A DNA stretch of 64,000 nt from contig NC_133897.1 in assembly GCF_964199755.1 (NCBI RefSeq), positions 136,364,125 to 136,428,124 on the forward strand, given 5' to 3'. A program made the translations under genes and the position numbers. Of this stretch, positions 1 through 14,060 are shown piece after piece (the first letter of the stretch is position 1; the number at the start of each line of letters is the position of its first letter). This DNA comes from Larus michahellis. Lineage: Eukaryota > Chordata > Aves > Charadriiformes > Laridae. The notes beneath the pieces were generated by a model. It did not search any database. It worked only from the letters and a program-made list of their open reading frames with translations, and was not told the DNA's origin.

Positions 1-3000
1 AGCCATTTTGGAAGCTTTGCATATTTTGTGTCCCATTAAAGTTGCTGCAAAAGAAGCTAGAAATGAGGAAGATTTGTTAAATCAACTAGTCCAGTCCCTA
101 CTCATCCAGAATTGTTCCCTACAGTGTATTATATGAAGTTTTGTCTGGTTTAGTTTTCAATGACTCAAGCAATGGTCTCCTGCAACCTCTCTTGAGAAGG
201 TGCTTTACAGGGTATTGAATCTTAGTGTTAGAAAATTATTCCATGCTCTTCAGCCTACATGTTCCTTCTTATTTAAGGTAAGAGTTCTGCAAGTAGAGAT
301 GAAGACTCTTTGGAGAGGGGAAGTTGATATTTTTCAAGAGGAATCAACTTTCTTTTACAGGATCTTCTCTATGAAAGCCCAGACATCCTTGGAAATTATA
401 TGTTATTCTGGACTCCATCTATTCCCAAACTTCAAAAATGATTATAATTTCTTCTAGAATAAAAAATATAAATATGTCTGGTACCATATAACAATCTCAG
501 CAACAAAGAAAACATTGCCACATCCTACTGACACTTCTTTCTACCTCCTCCCTTTGATGCCATATAAATGATGTCAGTGAAATATTTGCTGTATAGCAAA
601 TGGTCAATGGCAAAATGTTCAATGTTTTTAATAGATTCAGAATTTTATCTATACTTTGCAATTGTGGGTCTAAAGTGCAGATCTCTGAAGTTTTGTAACT
701 ACAAGTAGAGGCATTATTTTCATTGTCATGATTTTATATCTTGTATTGATAATAATTTATTCTTTTTCTACCCAGACCACAGCAGAATAACTGTAGATTA
801 GAATGCCTGTAAAATACCTATATCATGTTAAAATACCATGTTCAAAGTTATGATATTAACTATAAGAGTATGTATTTTGCCATTTATCTTGACACATAGT
901 CAAGCACCTTGAAAACACAGGATTTTCTGTACACATACATTTTATTTTATTTTTTTTTTTAGTTAGTATAGCAAGATAAAGCCAGGAACCCATCCCAGCT
1001 AAATACTCACATGGAATAGTTCCCATACACAAACGAACACTCAGTGGTGACTGGCTCACGTAACAGAAACTATTTAACTAAGAGATTAGCGCTGATGTGT
1101 TAGTGCAGCTTATAGCTGGCTTGTTCTTTTAAAATCAATTTTAAAAAGCATACGGAAAGCTAGCAGAATGTGTGGTAATATAAAAAAATACCATTGAAAA
1201 TGAGAACAGCACTTCCCAAGAAAGCAGTTCACATAACTTGTGGTAGGCTACTTACATTAAAGATTTTATATACCTGTAGATTGAAAACTTTGGGAAGAAG
1301 ATGACGAATCTAATTTCTATTTTCATAGAACCTTAAAACAAATCAGCTAACTTGGGATAACTGTGACAAAATACTGTAGGACTTCCATATATCATACAAA
1401 GAAAGATATTATCAAGTAGAGCTCGTGTTTTATTCTGTCCCATTCTGGTTGTACCCAATGGGAAGATGCCTTCTTCAGAAACCTGTCTTCTCACAATTTG
1501 TCTGCTCAGGTGAGAAGTAAAATGCTTTTTTTCTGGGTCAATAATATTAAAATATATTTCAGCCAGGTTGCCATGAGTACTGCTAGGAGTTGATACCATG
1601 TTCTAGTGGCCCCGAATGCAGTTGTTTATCATGGTTCTCTGTAAAGTTCAGTAAATGGTATATCAAACAACGGTAAGTAAACTGTGGTAGTCTTTTTTTT
1701 TTTTTTTTAGTTCTTAGTGTCGTAGTACTAAGACCAAAATCAAACAAAATCTAATTGAGGCAAAGAAATTATTTAAATAAATAATAAGGTGTCCCCACAA
1801 ATAAAAATAAAAAAAAAACAACACAGGATCTGAACTAATACATGGCCTACAATTATAACTCTGCAAACACCTTATGGGCAGGAAAGGTCTTAGGCTGGTG
1901 TTTCAAAAACAGGCAGAGGTGAAATGAACGGGATTTTGCAAGAAAGCCAGTTCAACACTGTAGGAACCATTAAAGTAAAAATTAGATTGCCTGCTGGCTT
2001 GTGGACTGATGGGGAAAGTCCCTCAATAGTGGATGATTTGTAAGCACACATTCTTATTTCAAACAGTAGGCTGCCTGCTCCCTGCTGTTTGAAGTGAGTT
2101 TAACATTCATAGATGCATCTACAAGCTATTTACTCTGACAAAAGTGGTAGATTTTGTTGTTTAGTGCTCCTGCACCACGTGATGGGACTGCTTTGTGCTG
2201 TGAATCCTTCTTTCACAACTCACGTATTTTCAGGACTCAAGCATCAGCAGGCCATGTTGGTATTTTGATTGAACAACATCTTCCCAAAGATAGTCAGAGA
2301 ACTGGGAGTGGGTGGGATTCAGGCCTTCTGGGACCCTTTTTTCGCAACCCTGCAGATTCTTGGGTGCAACTAGTATTTGCAGAAACTCGGTGGCTTACAT
2401 AGTTTTCTAACAAAACCAAAAGACGTAGCCTTGCTGCCCATGGTAATTTTAGAGATCTCATGTCATATTTACGAGAGCAAGGGTCTTAAAGCTGATGACC
2501 TGGCCCAAAATCAGTGTGGGTAAAAATATTCTGCCCTCTTAAATTCCTCAGTTGTTTCCACAGAGAAAAGGTGTTCTTCATTTCCTGCCCGAAACCATGT
2601 AGTGCAGCATCGCTGTAAAGCATTAATCAGCTGCTCTGTCTTTCTCTGACCCCACATATAACATGCATTTCAGTGAGCCTGTTTATACCAGTTTAGAACC
2701 TGCTGGGGTGAAAAATACTGTGTACACTTAAAATTAATTATCTACATAATCTTTTGGGTTGTTTTTTTTTGCCAGAAAATAGATCTTTTATTTTTTTCAT
2801 AGCTATTAATTGCTATAATTGCTATTTTATTTCTTACACGTATTTATCAAGCAGTCTTTCACACTGTCTGCTGTGACAACCCTGTTAATATTGCATAAAA
2901 ATCACCTGATCAAATTGCTTAGGATTTTTATTGGAGTAACTCTTCATTTCAGCGAGACAGCAATTGTTCTAGAACAGATTGTGTGAAAAGGGTGTAGTGA

Positions 3001-3412
3001 TACGCCCTGTTATTTGTTCAAAAAAGATTTTATTGACACTAAACAATTTATTTAAACAGTCATATAATATGTAGGAGCTAATTCAATGTTGAGGCATTAA
3101 AGCTCACTGTTTTAAAGCATGCTTTCCAGTTCAAAATAACAAAACTCCCTAGTTTGCTTGTTTTGAAGACACACTAGAAAGCTGCACAATAAGTAATTAA
3201 GAAAGTCCCCCTGAAAATTATTTTAAATCATTCCTGTCGTGTTCTGTCATGTACTGCTAGCTTTCCTTTTTAAATATAATTTACAAACTGTTTCTATAAG
3301 AAATCTTTCTTAAATCTTTTAGTTGATTTGTCTGTTCACTGATTTTTGCATCATACATGGCATTCTAAACAGCATTTCATTTGCCATTATTCCTTTTAGG
3401 GATCTTTGAAAC
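1..3412. other. AT-rich intergenic DNA, no gene recognised
   Basis: This stretch is AT-rich, with scattered short A or T runs (for example near 950 and 1690). Open frames on both strands are below 90 codons, show no family resemblance and have no convincing splice context. I recognise no repeat family here. Conserved non-coding elements could be present but cannot be seen from one sequence. Confidence 0.6.
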
Positions 3413-3640
<228 letters not shown>

Positions 3641-3832
3641 TTCTCTGTTTTGGAAAAATACATGCAAACCTACTTTCCCCTTTAACTTTCATGGATCCGT
3701 ACAAACATATTTCCTTCTGCTGGAAGAGACCACATTCCCTAGGATACATGTATTCCTTATGTTGCTCTACTTGGACTGACAGGAAGGATTGGTCTTTTGC
3801 ACCTCTCTAAATTTCAGGCAAATGAATTGAAG

Positions 3833-3834
<2 letters not shown>

Positions 3835-3881
<47 letters not shown>
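3835..3881. repeat. (GT)n dinucleotide microsatellite
   Basis: There are 23 uninterrupted GT units plus a final G, about 195 bases to the right of the CTTT microsatellite. Alternating purine-pyrimidine runs like this are often polymorphic in length and can adopt Z-DNA. Confidence 0.98.
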
Positions 3882-3886
<5 letters not shown>

Positions 3887-4315
3887 CACCACTCCCTATG
3901 ACCATTGGTCCCATGAAAGGGAGGGGAGAAAACAGATTAGCTGGGATTTGTAGACCGGGAATCCCTTGTCTGGAATTCATAGACAATTATGACCAGAGAG
4001 GTTTACTTTCTACATTACACAGGCCATAAAACTTCTTTTAGTCTTTCATCCAGTGCAGAAAAGAAATGCTTGCCTGTAGCCAAAGTGAACGTTATGGAGC
4101 TCGGTAACACATGCATTCCTTTCTGCCAGTGCACAGAGTCTGCATCTCTTACTGCCCCGGGTCTCTTACAGGCCATTCATGGTAAAGTAATTTGATTCTG
4201 GTCTGTCACACAAGGTTGAGCAGCAACCTGAATATACAAATACTTGCAGCATTCATTATTGATAGGACTTGGAGAAGCATTAGATAATGTGTTACTTAAT
4301 GTATTTATTGGAGGT

Positions 4316-4348
4316 GACTTCAGATGGATGAGGACTTCAGATGGATGA
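4316..4348. repeat. Two-copy 16-bp direct tandem duplication
   Basis: The 16-base unit gacttcagatggatga occurs twice, separated by a single g. It is a minor slippage-type duplication with no evident function. Confidence 0.9.
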
Positions 4349-7300
4349 AGGATTGCATAGCACTCAGCAAATCAACACAATTTCTCTGTTTACTTTTGTG
4401 CGTGCATGAAAGTCACGATGAGTCAGCTGCAACACAAACTGTTGACACAGCAGTTCTTCAACACAGTTTGTCTGTCATCCAGAAGGTGTAATGTTTGGAG
4501 GCATTCAAAAGCATTGAAAATAGTTTCTCTATGCAATCTGAGTAGCTGAAGTGTATTTAAAAAAACAAAAACCACAACAATTTCAGACTAAGAACTTTGA
4601 TGACACAACTTTTTTCCCATTATGTATAAAAAACACAGGATGCTTTGTTATAAAGGCTGTCCCGCCCCTACCCCTTTCAAACCAATAAAATGAGGTGGAA
4701 ATGCTACTGACCCTGAACTGCATCTCCCAAAGGCTAGGCCTTCTAATGAAATCAATTAAAGCAAAGTCAGGCCCCAAAGAAAGGCGAGGGTAATAATATC
4801 CACCTGATAGGCACTATGTTCCTAATTGTCATAATGTAGTTGTCATAGCTGAGGCAATTAAAGATGATTGATTCTGCATAATAGATTGAGTCATGAATCA
4901 TGGAACAAAAGTGGAACAAAAATCTTACTGAAGTAAATAAACATTAAAAGCCTTGTGGTACTTAGTGATGTATCACAAAATAACTAGAAGTTGAGTCAAG
5001 GTGATCCAATGGATTAGATGTGATGGCACAGCAAGATAGCTTCTGCAGTAATTGCACTCAGGAGAAAAGGGCTTGCTGCATACCGTTCTGGACAATAAAA
5101 GAGCCACTGTTTTTCTAGAGTCAATATTAAAACCAGATAGGAAGAAATATCTTTTAAACCAGGCAAAGCAGTACGTTAGCATAGGAACATTGTTTCTGGA
5201 ACCCTAGGTAGTTAACTCTATGTTTTGGACTGCTTCGGATATGTTAAAATCACAAAGCAGAGCAGGATGACTGATGATACTTGTCGATGTAGTGTCTTCC
5301 AAGTAGCAGTAACATGCCTGCTGCAGATTCCCCAGTTAAGGAAGAACCACTGAGTATACTGGGAGCACAGTAGAGGATGAAGCAGCCTGGGTTATGAAAA
5401 CAGGGAAAGATGAGGCACAGCTGGTGGCTTGCTGGACAGGACTTCCATACCAAGTCACATCTGTGCCAGATGTGTTATGCCACAGTTCTCAGCCAGAAAA
5501 AAACAATTGCTGAATGCCAGATTCTCCAGAGAAGTTCTGGGATTTTTTTCTGGTCTTGACCTATTCAGCCTTTTCAGGCCTTCTGCAAGATGTTTTACAC
5601 TGCAAGCTCAGACATTATGTATTTTTCCTGGAATGGTTCCCATTTCACTTATCATTTTTAATGTTATTGTCCCAGTTACTAAGTAACATAAAGTTGCCAT
5701 ACACATCTTTCTCTTTAAATGCTGTTTCTGCATTATACTTGATATTTTAAAGCACCCAGTCAATTCATTTAGGTACACAGAAGGATCAGAGAAACAACTT
5801 GTTTTATTGGCTGAAATATTGAAGTGCTTTAACTTCAACAAGCTGTAGCTCCATTCAGCGTAGAGTACTTATTTGTAAGTCAGTGTTCCAGTCTGACTTC
5901 CAGGCTAAATAAGAAGATTATTTTGGAGTTATTAAATGTATTATGAACTAACTCAATTCCACAGAGGAACGCAACTCTTCAGAAGTGATGTGGCCAGATC
6001 CAGCTTCAGCTGATGGAAAGATAAGTAGCTTCTTTACATTTAAAGCAGTGAAATATTTTGTCCCTTGATCCAGAATTATCGACTCCCACATTTGTAATGC
6101 TTATTTTAGGCTTGCATAGCTCAGCTTTGAGTCACTGGTCAACTCATTATCATTATGCATTTATTGTTGAAGTGCTATCTGTTTGCTCTGCACTCTACAA
6201 GAACTACTCCCACAAGGAAAACTTTAATTCCCACAGAGGTATCTTTGGAGGCATTTATAAACTTGGAGTAACTCCTGCATGCTTGTCCTTTTATCTCTTT
6301 TCTCAAGTGACACAGAAGTAGCAATGGGAATATCTCATACACTAAGATGTGCACTGACAGATCCTCACAGCATCACCCCCTTCCGCCATCCTGTCTTTGT
6401 TAGGCCAGAGTAATTAGTTCTTCTCATGGCTGGTAATTAAAGCCAGATCTCATAGACCTAAACACTTTGGGAAAGAAGATTAATGATAGGCTCTCTGGTT
6501 TTGTGTCTCACAAGGGTGGGGAAATCATAATGAGGAGGAGGAGGAATGTGGAGGAAAGAAGTGTTGTGCTCTGCACGGTAATTGGAGAAAATGGCAAACA
6601 CAAGACTTCTGGGGAGTGAAGAAATGAGTTTAATGGCTTTCCAAATCGTCATCTTCTCCCTTTCTGGATGAAATTTGCTTGCAGCACATTTCCCATGCCC
6701 TCATCTGGAGTGTACTTGGAAGGGTTGTGATAATTTTCTTCCCACTGTGAAGTGCAAATAGAAGAGTATTGAGGCAGCAGCCACCTGGTACGACGGAGCG
6801 TGGCTCAGCTTTGACTGATGAGCTGTGAATGAGCCCGTGTCCCAGGTATATTCAGGGCAAGGACCGCTGACCAATGTATTCTCTCTATTTATTGTTTTAT
6901 TTTAGAATCTCAAAGAGAGATTGGAAAAATCTGTATTCCAAGAAACTAAAAGATGAGAGCTTTTGTTCTTGTTCTTTTAAAAATAACTGTGTAGGGTTTA
7001 CTAAAAATTAATTAAAAATATTATCTTTTGAGATTGCATTCCTCCACCCTGGAAGACTTAGTGGTGAACACAGGAAAGATTTGAGTCAAACTATTTGAGA
7101 CAAAATGTAAAAAATCAGATTTAGTTATCCAAATATACATCCGTATCAGCTCTCTTAAATCCAGTGGAGTTAAATCTAATTTGTAGTTGGGTAACTGACC
7201 TTGGAATCTAACCCAAAGTGCATTTGTGTACATTCCATGTCCAAGAACAGATCATAAGTGCTTGAATGCAGGATCACTGTTCCATTTCAGCTGTTGCTGT

Positions 7301-9889
7301 TATTATTTATGTTTTGTAGTACTATAACACCAAAGGGACACCAATCTAATTAGGATCCCATTTCAGTTTGGAAGAAACACAAATGTGTTGTCCCAGAAAA
7401 GTTCACTCTAACCTGGGGAGACAGGTGAAGTATATTTTGGAGAAAGGAATCAAAGGTCAGGGAAAGAAGAAATACGGGAAAAAACAAAGCTCTTTTCAAG
7501 CAAAGTGGTCTCAGGAATGCACAGAGAAATATTGGTCAGTTCTACACCTTCATTAGGATCCCTGTTATAAATAGGTTTACAGCTGCGCTAAAAAGAAAAA
7601 TCAGCGAGTGTCTCAGACAATAAATGGAGAAGGAAAGCAGCTGAATGGTGTGTTGGTCCTAACTCGTGGAGGACTTGCATAGTCTTAGAGAAAAAAATAG
7701 TTTGATATTTGTCTCTCATTTAAACAACTAAAAGAAGCAGTCCTGGGATAGTTTCATTTACTTCTGTTCCAGGCCATACCTATTCTGTATGAACTACCGC
7801 TAAGCATTATTCACCAATGACAGAATTCGTTTTAAAAGAATATGGAAGTTGTCCCATCGGGTTCTCTAGTTACATAGGAACTCCTTCCATCTCCACAAAA
7901 ACAAATTAATAGGAAAATTACAGAACTGGATTACAGCCACAGGAATCTGTTCCCCTGCCTCTTCTCTCTAACATGAGTCAGTTTTGTACATGAATTTTTA
8001 CCAGGTGTGGAAATGTATGTTACCACTGAGATTCTGTAAAAATCCTGATTCAATGGAGCTTTAAGTGTCTGGACTCCAAGTATTTAACTTAGGTTTATTG
8101 GCTCATTTCTTTTGAAGGAGCCTTAGGTGGATTAATCTAGTAGTCCATGTAAGTTAAATTTCCAGCAATATTTTTTCCTCTAATTTCTCACTTTTTTTAC
8201 TGAGGGTCACAGAAAGACCAAAGTAAAACTAGTAAACCAGAAAGAGCTTACCTTTTTCAAATCTCTCCTACGGTTTATAACAGCAGCTGTGCTTCATCTT
8301 GTTATTTATTTGGTTCACATTCTTCCGAGTAGACTGCAAGTTTTAGGCAACAACTCACATGCCTAAGACCTTGGAATGACAGAAAATAAAGGCCATTCAC
8401 AGAGAGCATCTACACACATTTTCATGCGTGCACACACACATATATATCAACTAAGGGGTGAAAAAGACCTCTTTGGATCTTCTGCTGCTGAAAAAAAAGG
8501 GCTGTTTTACACGCTCAAAATTGTAAGGGGTACCAGAATGGGAAACTGATGCATTCTGGTATATTTAAAATAATTAACATGCAATTCAAACCCCGGCTGA
8601 ATGTGAAGCTATCTTTGGATGGCAAGGCCTTCTGAAACGCAGATCCCTGTGAACATATCAGAAGCGTGAAAAAGATTATTGAAAACTGATCCAAGTGTTT
8701 AAAGGATTAGCAAAGTAAAGGCAGGCTTAGTTTTCCTCTCACTTGACAGTGCTGGCTTTTAAGTCCACCTTCCTACAGTTTTCCATATTCTTGACTGCTG
8801 TGATGGCTTGTGCAGTTTCCAGAAGGTGATGGTTAATGACTTAGGCTGGAATTATTGAGAAATATCCAAAGTTCAGAATTACAACCCGTGGGCTGATAAG
8901 AGTTCTAATTAGCATTTTAGAGACTGTGGAACAGTAAAAAGTTACAGTCACTGCAGGGAATGGAAGGACTGAATGTTTTCTGAAGGAACTTGTCGTTTAT
9001 GTCTGGGACAAGAGCCACCAGAACAGAACTCATGCTCAAGAAACAGTGTGGGAAAAGTCCAAAGGCTTATTTGGACCTATACCTCTCATGAGAAAGAACT
9101 GAGACTGTAAAGATGAACGTAGCAACTGGCAAGAGAAATAATATAAGTGCAAATTTTCAGTGGCAGAGAGTTGAAACAAGAATTAATAATTTCTGTAGTG
9201 TAGGCTTGAGCATATGTGATTGTTCATATACAAGCCATCTTGACTAAACTAAAAGGTAAGAAAATATTTGTTTCAAACACCTTTGGTAAATGAATTATAC
9301 TTACTATAGGGTTGTCCAGATTTCTGTCCACGCTCCTTTTGATTTCTAAGTTTTTCTTCTGATATGCCAGTAATAAATACTCCAACATTCAGAGCATTTT
9401 GACTCCTATTTTTTCAGGCTTTTGTGGGTTGCTGTTGCAGAAGGACAAACGAATGTGTGATCACTAGTGATGGGAAGGAAAACAAGTGTTAATATGCAGT
9501 CCTGGTCAGTGTGACTACAAAGGAAGCAGAAATGTACCTTTTTTCTAGAAGATAAAATTCAGATTTTGTCTATGGACAGAAATAAGAGGAAGCTTATACA
9601 AAAAAAGGAGGAGAAATAAATGGTTACAAGAACCAAATCTTCCAACTCCTTTTTCAAGTCTGACACAGCTCATCAGTACTTTTGCCTGACTAAAGACTAG
9701 TTCAGAACTAATGTGTTAGCATTTAGCTCTGAACTTCTCTCAAGTGTGTAACTGTGAGCATTGTACAAGATAGGACCTACATTCTTTAAGTTAAATAAAC
9801 ATAATGAACAGATGCAAGTTATACCCTAAAAGTCTAGGTTTTCTTCATGCTTTTTAAATGTTAGGAGGATAAAGTGGATTTCGGAGCTT

Positions 9890-10186
9890 TTAATCACCTT
9901 TGTTGCAAGCTTGTCTCTTCAAGGGGCTTCCAGAGCAAAGCAAGGCACAGCCTGATTGATCATTTTTAAAGGGATTCCATTGGCCACACATGCACTCAAA
10001 GCAGAGTCTTTTATATTTCCTGTGACAAAAGTAATCCTGGTTAGGTTCACAAGGTGAATATAGAAAAAAAAACAAAAGAATAAGAACTAGAAGAAACTTG
10101 TATTTCCCATTCTCAGGCTTACCATACAGAGTGTTTCCCACCTTCAGCCATATGGGAATTCCTCTCCTACAAAAATAAATAAGCAA
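9890..10186 (-). other. 98-codon frame with hydrophobic segment and Cys-rich tail (doubtful)
   Basis: Read on the minus strand, this frame has a strongly hydrophobic Leu/Phe/Ile-rich stretch near residues 31-43. About 50 residues containing eight cysteines follow, a layout that superficially resembles a small secreted cysteine-rich peptide. I do not recognise a family and the spacing matches no defensin pattern I can name. There is no ATG at the frame's left end, only a TTG, and the hydrophobic stretch is encoded by a low-complexity T-rich tract. A pyrimidine-rich TTTTTGTAG lies at the upstream edge and could be a splice acceptor. Chance is the likeliest explanation. Confidence 0.12.
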
Positions 10187-13100
10187 ACAAACCTTTTTGC
10201 TCTTCTTTTCTCAAGAGACATGAAACAGCTAGAAGCAGTCAGAAATGCTGGATAGTCTTAAGTAAGAGAACTGTGAGAAAAACAAAAACAACCCCAAAAA
10301 ACTTTACGTAAAATGTGCATTAGCTTCATGGAAAGAATTGTATTTGTTGTTTATTGCTAAAGTCTGTCTTTAAAACAGCAATAACAAGGAGGAAATTTAC
10401 AGTCATTTAAACACTGTGGACAGGCTTTGCTAAGCTGCAGTGCCTAGGCTACTGATAAAACAAATTAGCATCAGAGTAAGAATAGGACAAGATAGTGCTA
10501 TGACAGAAATAATATAAAGAATAATAAGAACCCAGGTGTACATAATTAAGATTGTAATTCAAGCAAAGGGTTCTGGTGACATCATTTATCAATGTCACTA
10601 CAAACTCTCAATGGAATTACAGCTTTGTATGTAGAATTCAGATATACGTGATTTGTTAGAATACATGAGGAATGTTTCTATTAAAAGTAGACAGACAATA
10701 TGTTAACCTCAAGTAGTGGTGGTGACAGGATGAGATACAAAGAGAAGAGGTTTTTCCTATTCTAGCAAAGGAAGAGAGATCAAACATTCAGAGCATTTCT
10801 AAGAGATTTGGAAATTAAATTTATTTAAAGTACTGGCTAGGGATTTTTTTTCCTCCCAATACAGCAGAAAAAGTTTCAGTTCTAGTGTGATTCGGTGCTG
10901 CAGTGAAAAACAGTGTTTACTGCAAAAGTGAAAAAAGCAATAGACAAAACTACTGATTCATCCATCTCATTGTATAGCATAAAATCACACTAAAAAAAGC
11001 CCAAGAAAAATATTTCCACTAAAAGGATGGTATAAAATATTTACAATTAAACATACAGTAAGTCTAGTATTAAATTATTAATTGCAAATTAACTTTTTTA
11101 GGAGGAAAAAAGAGTGAGCATTGATGCTTTTAAATACATGTGCTGAAAGAAGACAATAATCATTACTCTCGGTGAATGTCTGATTTTGTTTTTATTTATT
11201 CTTATAAGCAAAATACTTTTATGAATATAATTCTGAAACAGTGGCCCCACAGTCTGCATGATTTTTAAGGGCCTTAGTTGAACTTAAGAGACTGATCAGT
11301 GTAAAATCACATTCTTAAATTAGACTCCTAGATATAATTTGAATGCCAAACTACTTGTTACTCAGTCACCTTGTGGGCATTTCAGCCTCACTCAGATGCC
11401 CACAGTCCCTACACAATAAATGTGAATAACATCTCCTTGAGAAAGCAACGTTCAGTAAATAGTAACGCTGAACGGAAATATAATGCAGAATGATGTGATG
11501 CTTGACTCCTGACTGATTAGAAAAAGATCCTGATCAATGAAGTGAGAAAAAGACTTCCTTTGACTTGACAAACTTAGCGCTAAATCTTACCTGTATAAAG
11601 CGTCTACAACTATAGCTATAGAAATTCACAAAACTATTCAATGCACTGCATGGATTTCTCTTTTTTGCCACTTTCTGAAGTACTCTAATTGAAGTGCATA
11701 AATAACATACCTTATGAAGTGTCCAGCAGAACTTGTGATGCTCTTGAATACAATCTGTGAAATGTTGTATTTATGGATTCTATATGGACACTGATAACAT
11801 CAGCAATTTTTCAAATTTTGCATTTGTGGACTGCAATACTATCTCAAAAGATAATACATTCTCTGAAACTTTCAGGAAATGCTGACTGATGCTCTAAGGT
11901 TGTGGGGTTTTTAGTTCTCGTTATAAACTTGTGAGTTTTTTTAGTTCACTGTTGCTAAAGTATGTAACATTTGCGAAAACTGAAATGCACAAACATTTGG
12001 GGGCCTGTGGAATTACAGCACTTCTCGTCCAAGTTCACAAGTCTTGAAAGTTTAGCTTTGTATATCATGCTTGGAGAGAAGAGCTTGAACAGTAGCAGTT
12101 TTGACCTTGAGTAACTTAATTTGGAAAGGAAATTTGGTCAAACTAACTCAATGTAGGAGTTCTCATCAAGGATTAATGCATAAGATCAATATGGACTTTT
12201 TATAGCAGACTATTTTTGAAAGAGGACAACAAAAGGTTAGAATACTTTAAAACTTGAAAAAGCAAATTAGTATGACTTAAAGTGGGTAGTATGGGAATGA
12301 GAATGTAAAGAGCAGGGATCTTGATTTCATGCCAGTATTTAGTAATACAATACAACAAAAATATAGAGAAAACTGACTATAAAGTGATATTTTTGTGTCT
12401 TTTTGCAACCATAGCTGTGCTTATAAACATTTGACTACTCTGTCTCCTCATCTCTTTATGGCGGTACAGAATGAAAAACATTCATAATTGCAACTGACTG
12501 ATGCTACTGTCACAATTTTTGTATTTTCTACAAGGTCAAAATTGCGTATTAACATAACTCTTTATTTGAAAGTTTAAAGACTTAATTACCTCCTAAAGAA
12601 GAGAGTTATGGAGAACACACAAACATAGTGCTTCTTTAAGCTGCTATACACACAAATCCCACTCTTGAAGCATAAGAGCTCCTGGAATGGGGAATCAGGC
12701 CCTTTAATAGCCCTGTCACTAACAACAGATATTTATGCATGTCTCTATGTAACCTTACCTAAGAAGCTAAAGAACAGATTGATCCCACTCACTGGCCCAG
12801 TCACTGTCTCCTCTCTCCTTGTCTCTCCCTTAACCACAAACCAAGCTCTGATATAGTTTCTTAGCACAACTAGCATTTTTCTCCCAAGAGCTTGCTACCT
12901 ACCCATGTGCCATTTGTGTCCGGCAAAACTTGTGAGCTCGAGAAAGCTCCACGAGCACTGGGGGTGTTTATGAGGTTCAGCAGGTATCTCTAGTTCACAG
13001 TGTCACAGCACGCCCATCTGTGACAGATCCCAGTACACTTCAATCTGGTTCAGAATACTGTTAAAATGTTGGCCAAGACTTTGCAGATGACACTAAATGT

Positions 13101-13867
13101 GTCTTAAGAAAAATTATATAAGCTTTATGTAAAAGTAAAAATCTTTCTAACATGATGATTTAATTCAGGCTCTCAAAATTTTCTGTTTCTGATACTTTTT
13201 AAGGCAAATTTACAACTAGTCTCTTCTTCTTAGGCCTCTGCATCCTTCACCTGTGGCCTTTGAAATCGCAGCAGGCTAAGTCAGTTCCTGAAAAACAGCA
13301 AGCAGTTTTCTCAGATAAGGTATCTTCTTCAGATCTTCCTCTCCTCCTTCCCTTCTTTTGGCTTTTTTCCTGAGGATGAGGCAATGGCATCAACTTCTTA
13401 ATTCTCTTTATGCAGTGCAGGAAAAAAAAATAAGAAGGATATTTGTAAGGCATTGGTCTCTCAGCCCTGAAATTTTGCTTTTTCTTTGTTCTCCTTTTCC
13501 TCACTCATTTTTTTCATTTGCAATTCCTGCCTCTTTCATTTACAAGATGCCTGTTCCTGTACACAAATATTTGGTATTTCTGTTCTATGGACTATTTTCT
13601 GTCTTTCCTCCTCTGGAAGCTGATTGTATCTTCAAAGAGAGATGAAGATGCCTCAGGTGATGGAGAAAGACCACGATCCTCTTTCTCCAAACCTCTCCGT
13701 TCTGCTTTGGAAGTTGACTGGGATTTAGTGATGTTTTCAACAATGGCTGGTTGGTATTCTGTTTCCAAATGTGAGCTCTGCTTCCAACAGCAGAACGATA
13801 AAGATGTAGTGCTTAATAATGAAGAACAGCATTTTTTATTTTACAAAACAAGCCTCTCAGCTTCAGT

Positions 13868-13889
13868 GGTGTTATTCATGAATAACACC
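13868..13889. repeat. Perfect 22-bp palindrome
   Basis: The half-site ggtgttattca is followed directly by its exact reverse complement with no spacer, and symmetry stops at both ends. The sequence around it (about 13,800-13,970) is rich in AT motifs resembling POU/homeodomain sites, such as a gcatatgcat core and TTAATTGA. A spacerless palindrome suits a symmetric protein dimer site better than an RNA hairpin, which would have no loop. Function is not demonstrated. Confidence 0.85.
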
Positions 13890-13969
13890 TTGTGCATATG
13901 CATTATGAGACAGTGCTTAATTGAATGATTGCATAATATGTTGTTGCACAGAATAAAATATGAAATATT

Positions 13970-14060
13970 CATTAGGCCAGAGAGAGCGTTAGAATGCCTG
14001 GTGGTTAAATCACCCACCGGGGAAATCCGGCTCCTACTCCTTGCTCCAAGTGAATATGTA
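13970..14060 (+). repeat. Possible ancient tRNA-derived SINE fragment
   Basis: A block near 13,990-14,040 resembles the A-box/B-box layout of a tRNA-derived SINE head. tgcctggtggttaaatcacc stands in the A-box region, and ggggaaatccgg, about 10 bases later, is in the position of a degenerate B box. The flanking phrases (attaggccagagagagcg before, ctccttgctccaa after) recall an old amniote interspersed repeat with a tRNA-like head that I have seen in reptile sequence, but I cannot name it securely. The copy is diverged. A functional tRNA gene is excluded because no complete cloverleaf or intact B box is present. Confidence 0.35.

Larger units (their letters stand above)
3882..13867. other. Intergenic DNA, no gene recognised
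   Basis: AT-rich sequence with frames under 100 codons. Apart from the short tandem duplication and the minus-strand cysteine-rich frame listed separately, I can assign nothing here to a gene, RNA or repeat family. Confidence 0.55.

Noticed and set aside
13000..13135. Possible small CR1 RT fragment (phrase tttgcagatgacactaaatg)
   Set aside because: One short match to the FADDTK-encoding phrase, without supporting flanks, is too little to call an element.
13970..14060. A functional tRNA gene
   Set aside because: The A- and B-box-like words are degenerate and no full cloverleaf or acceptor stem can be drawn.
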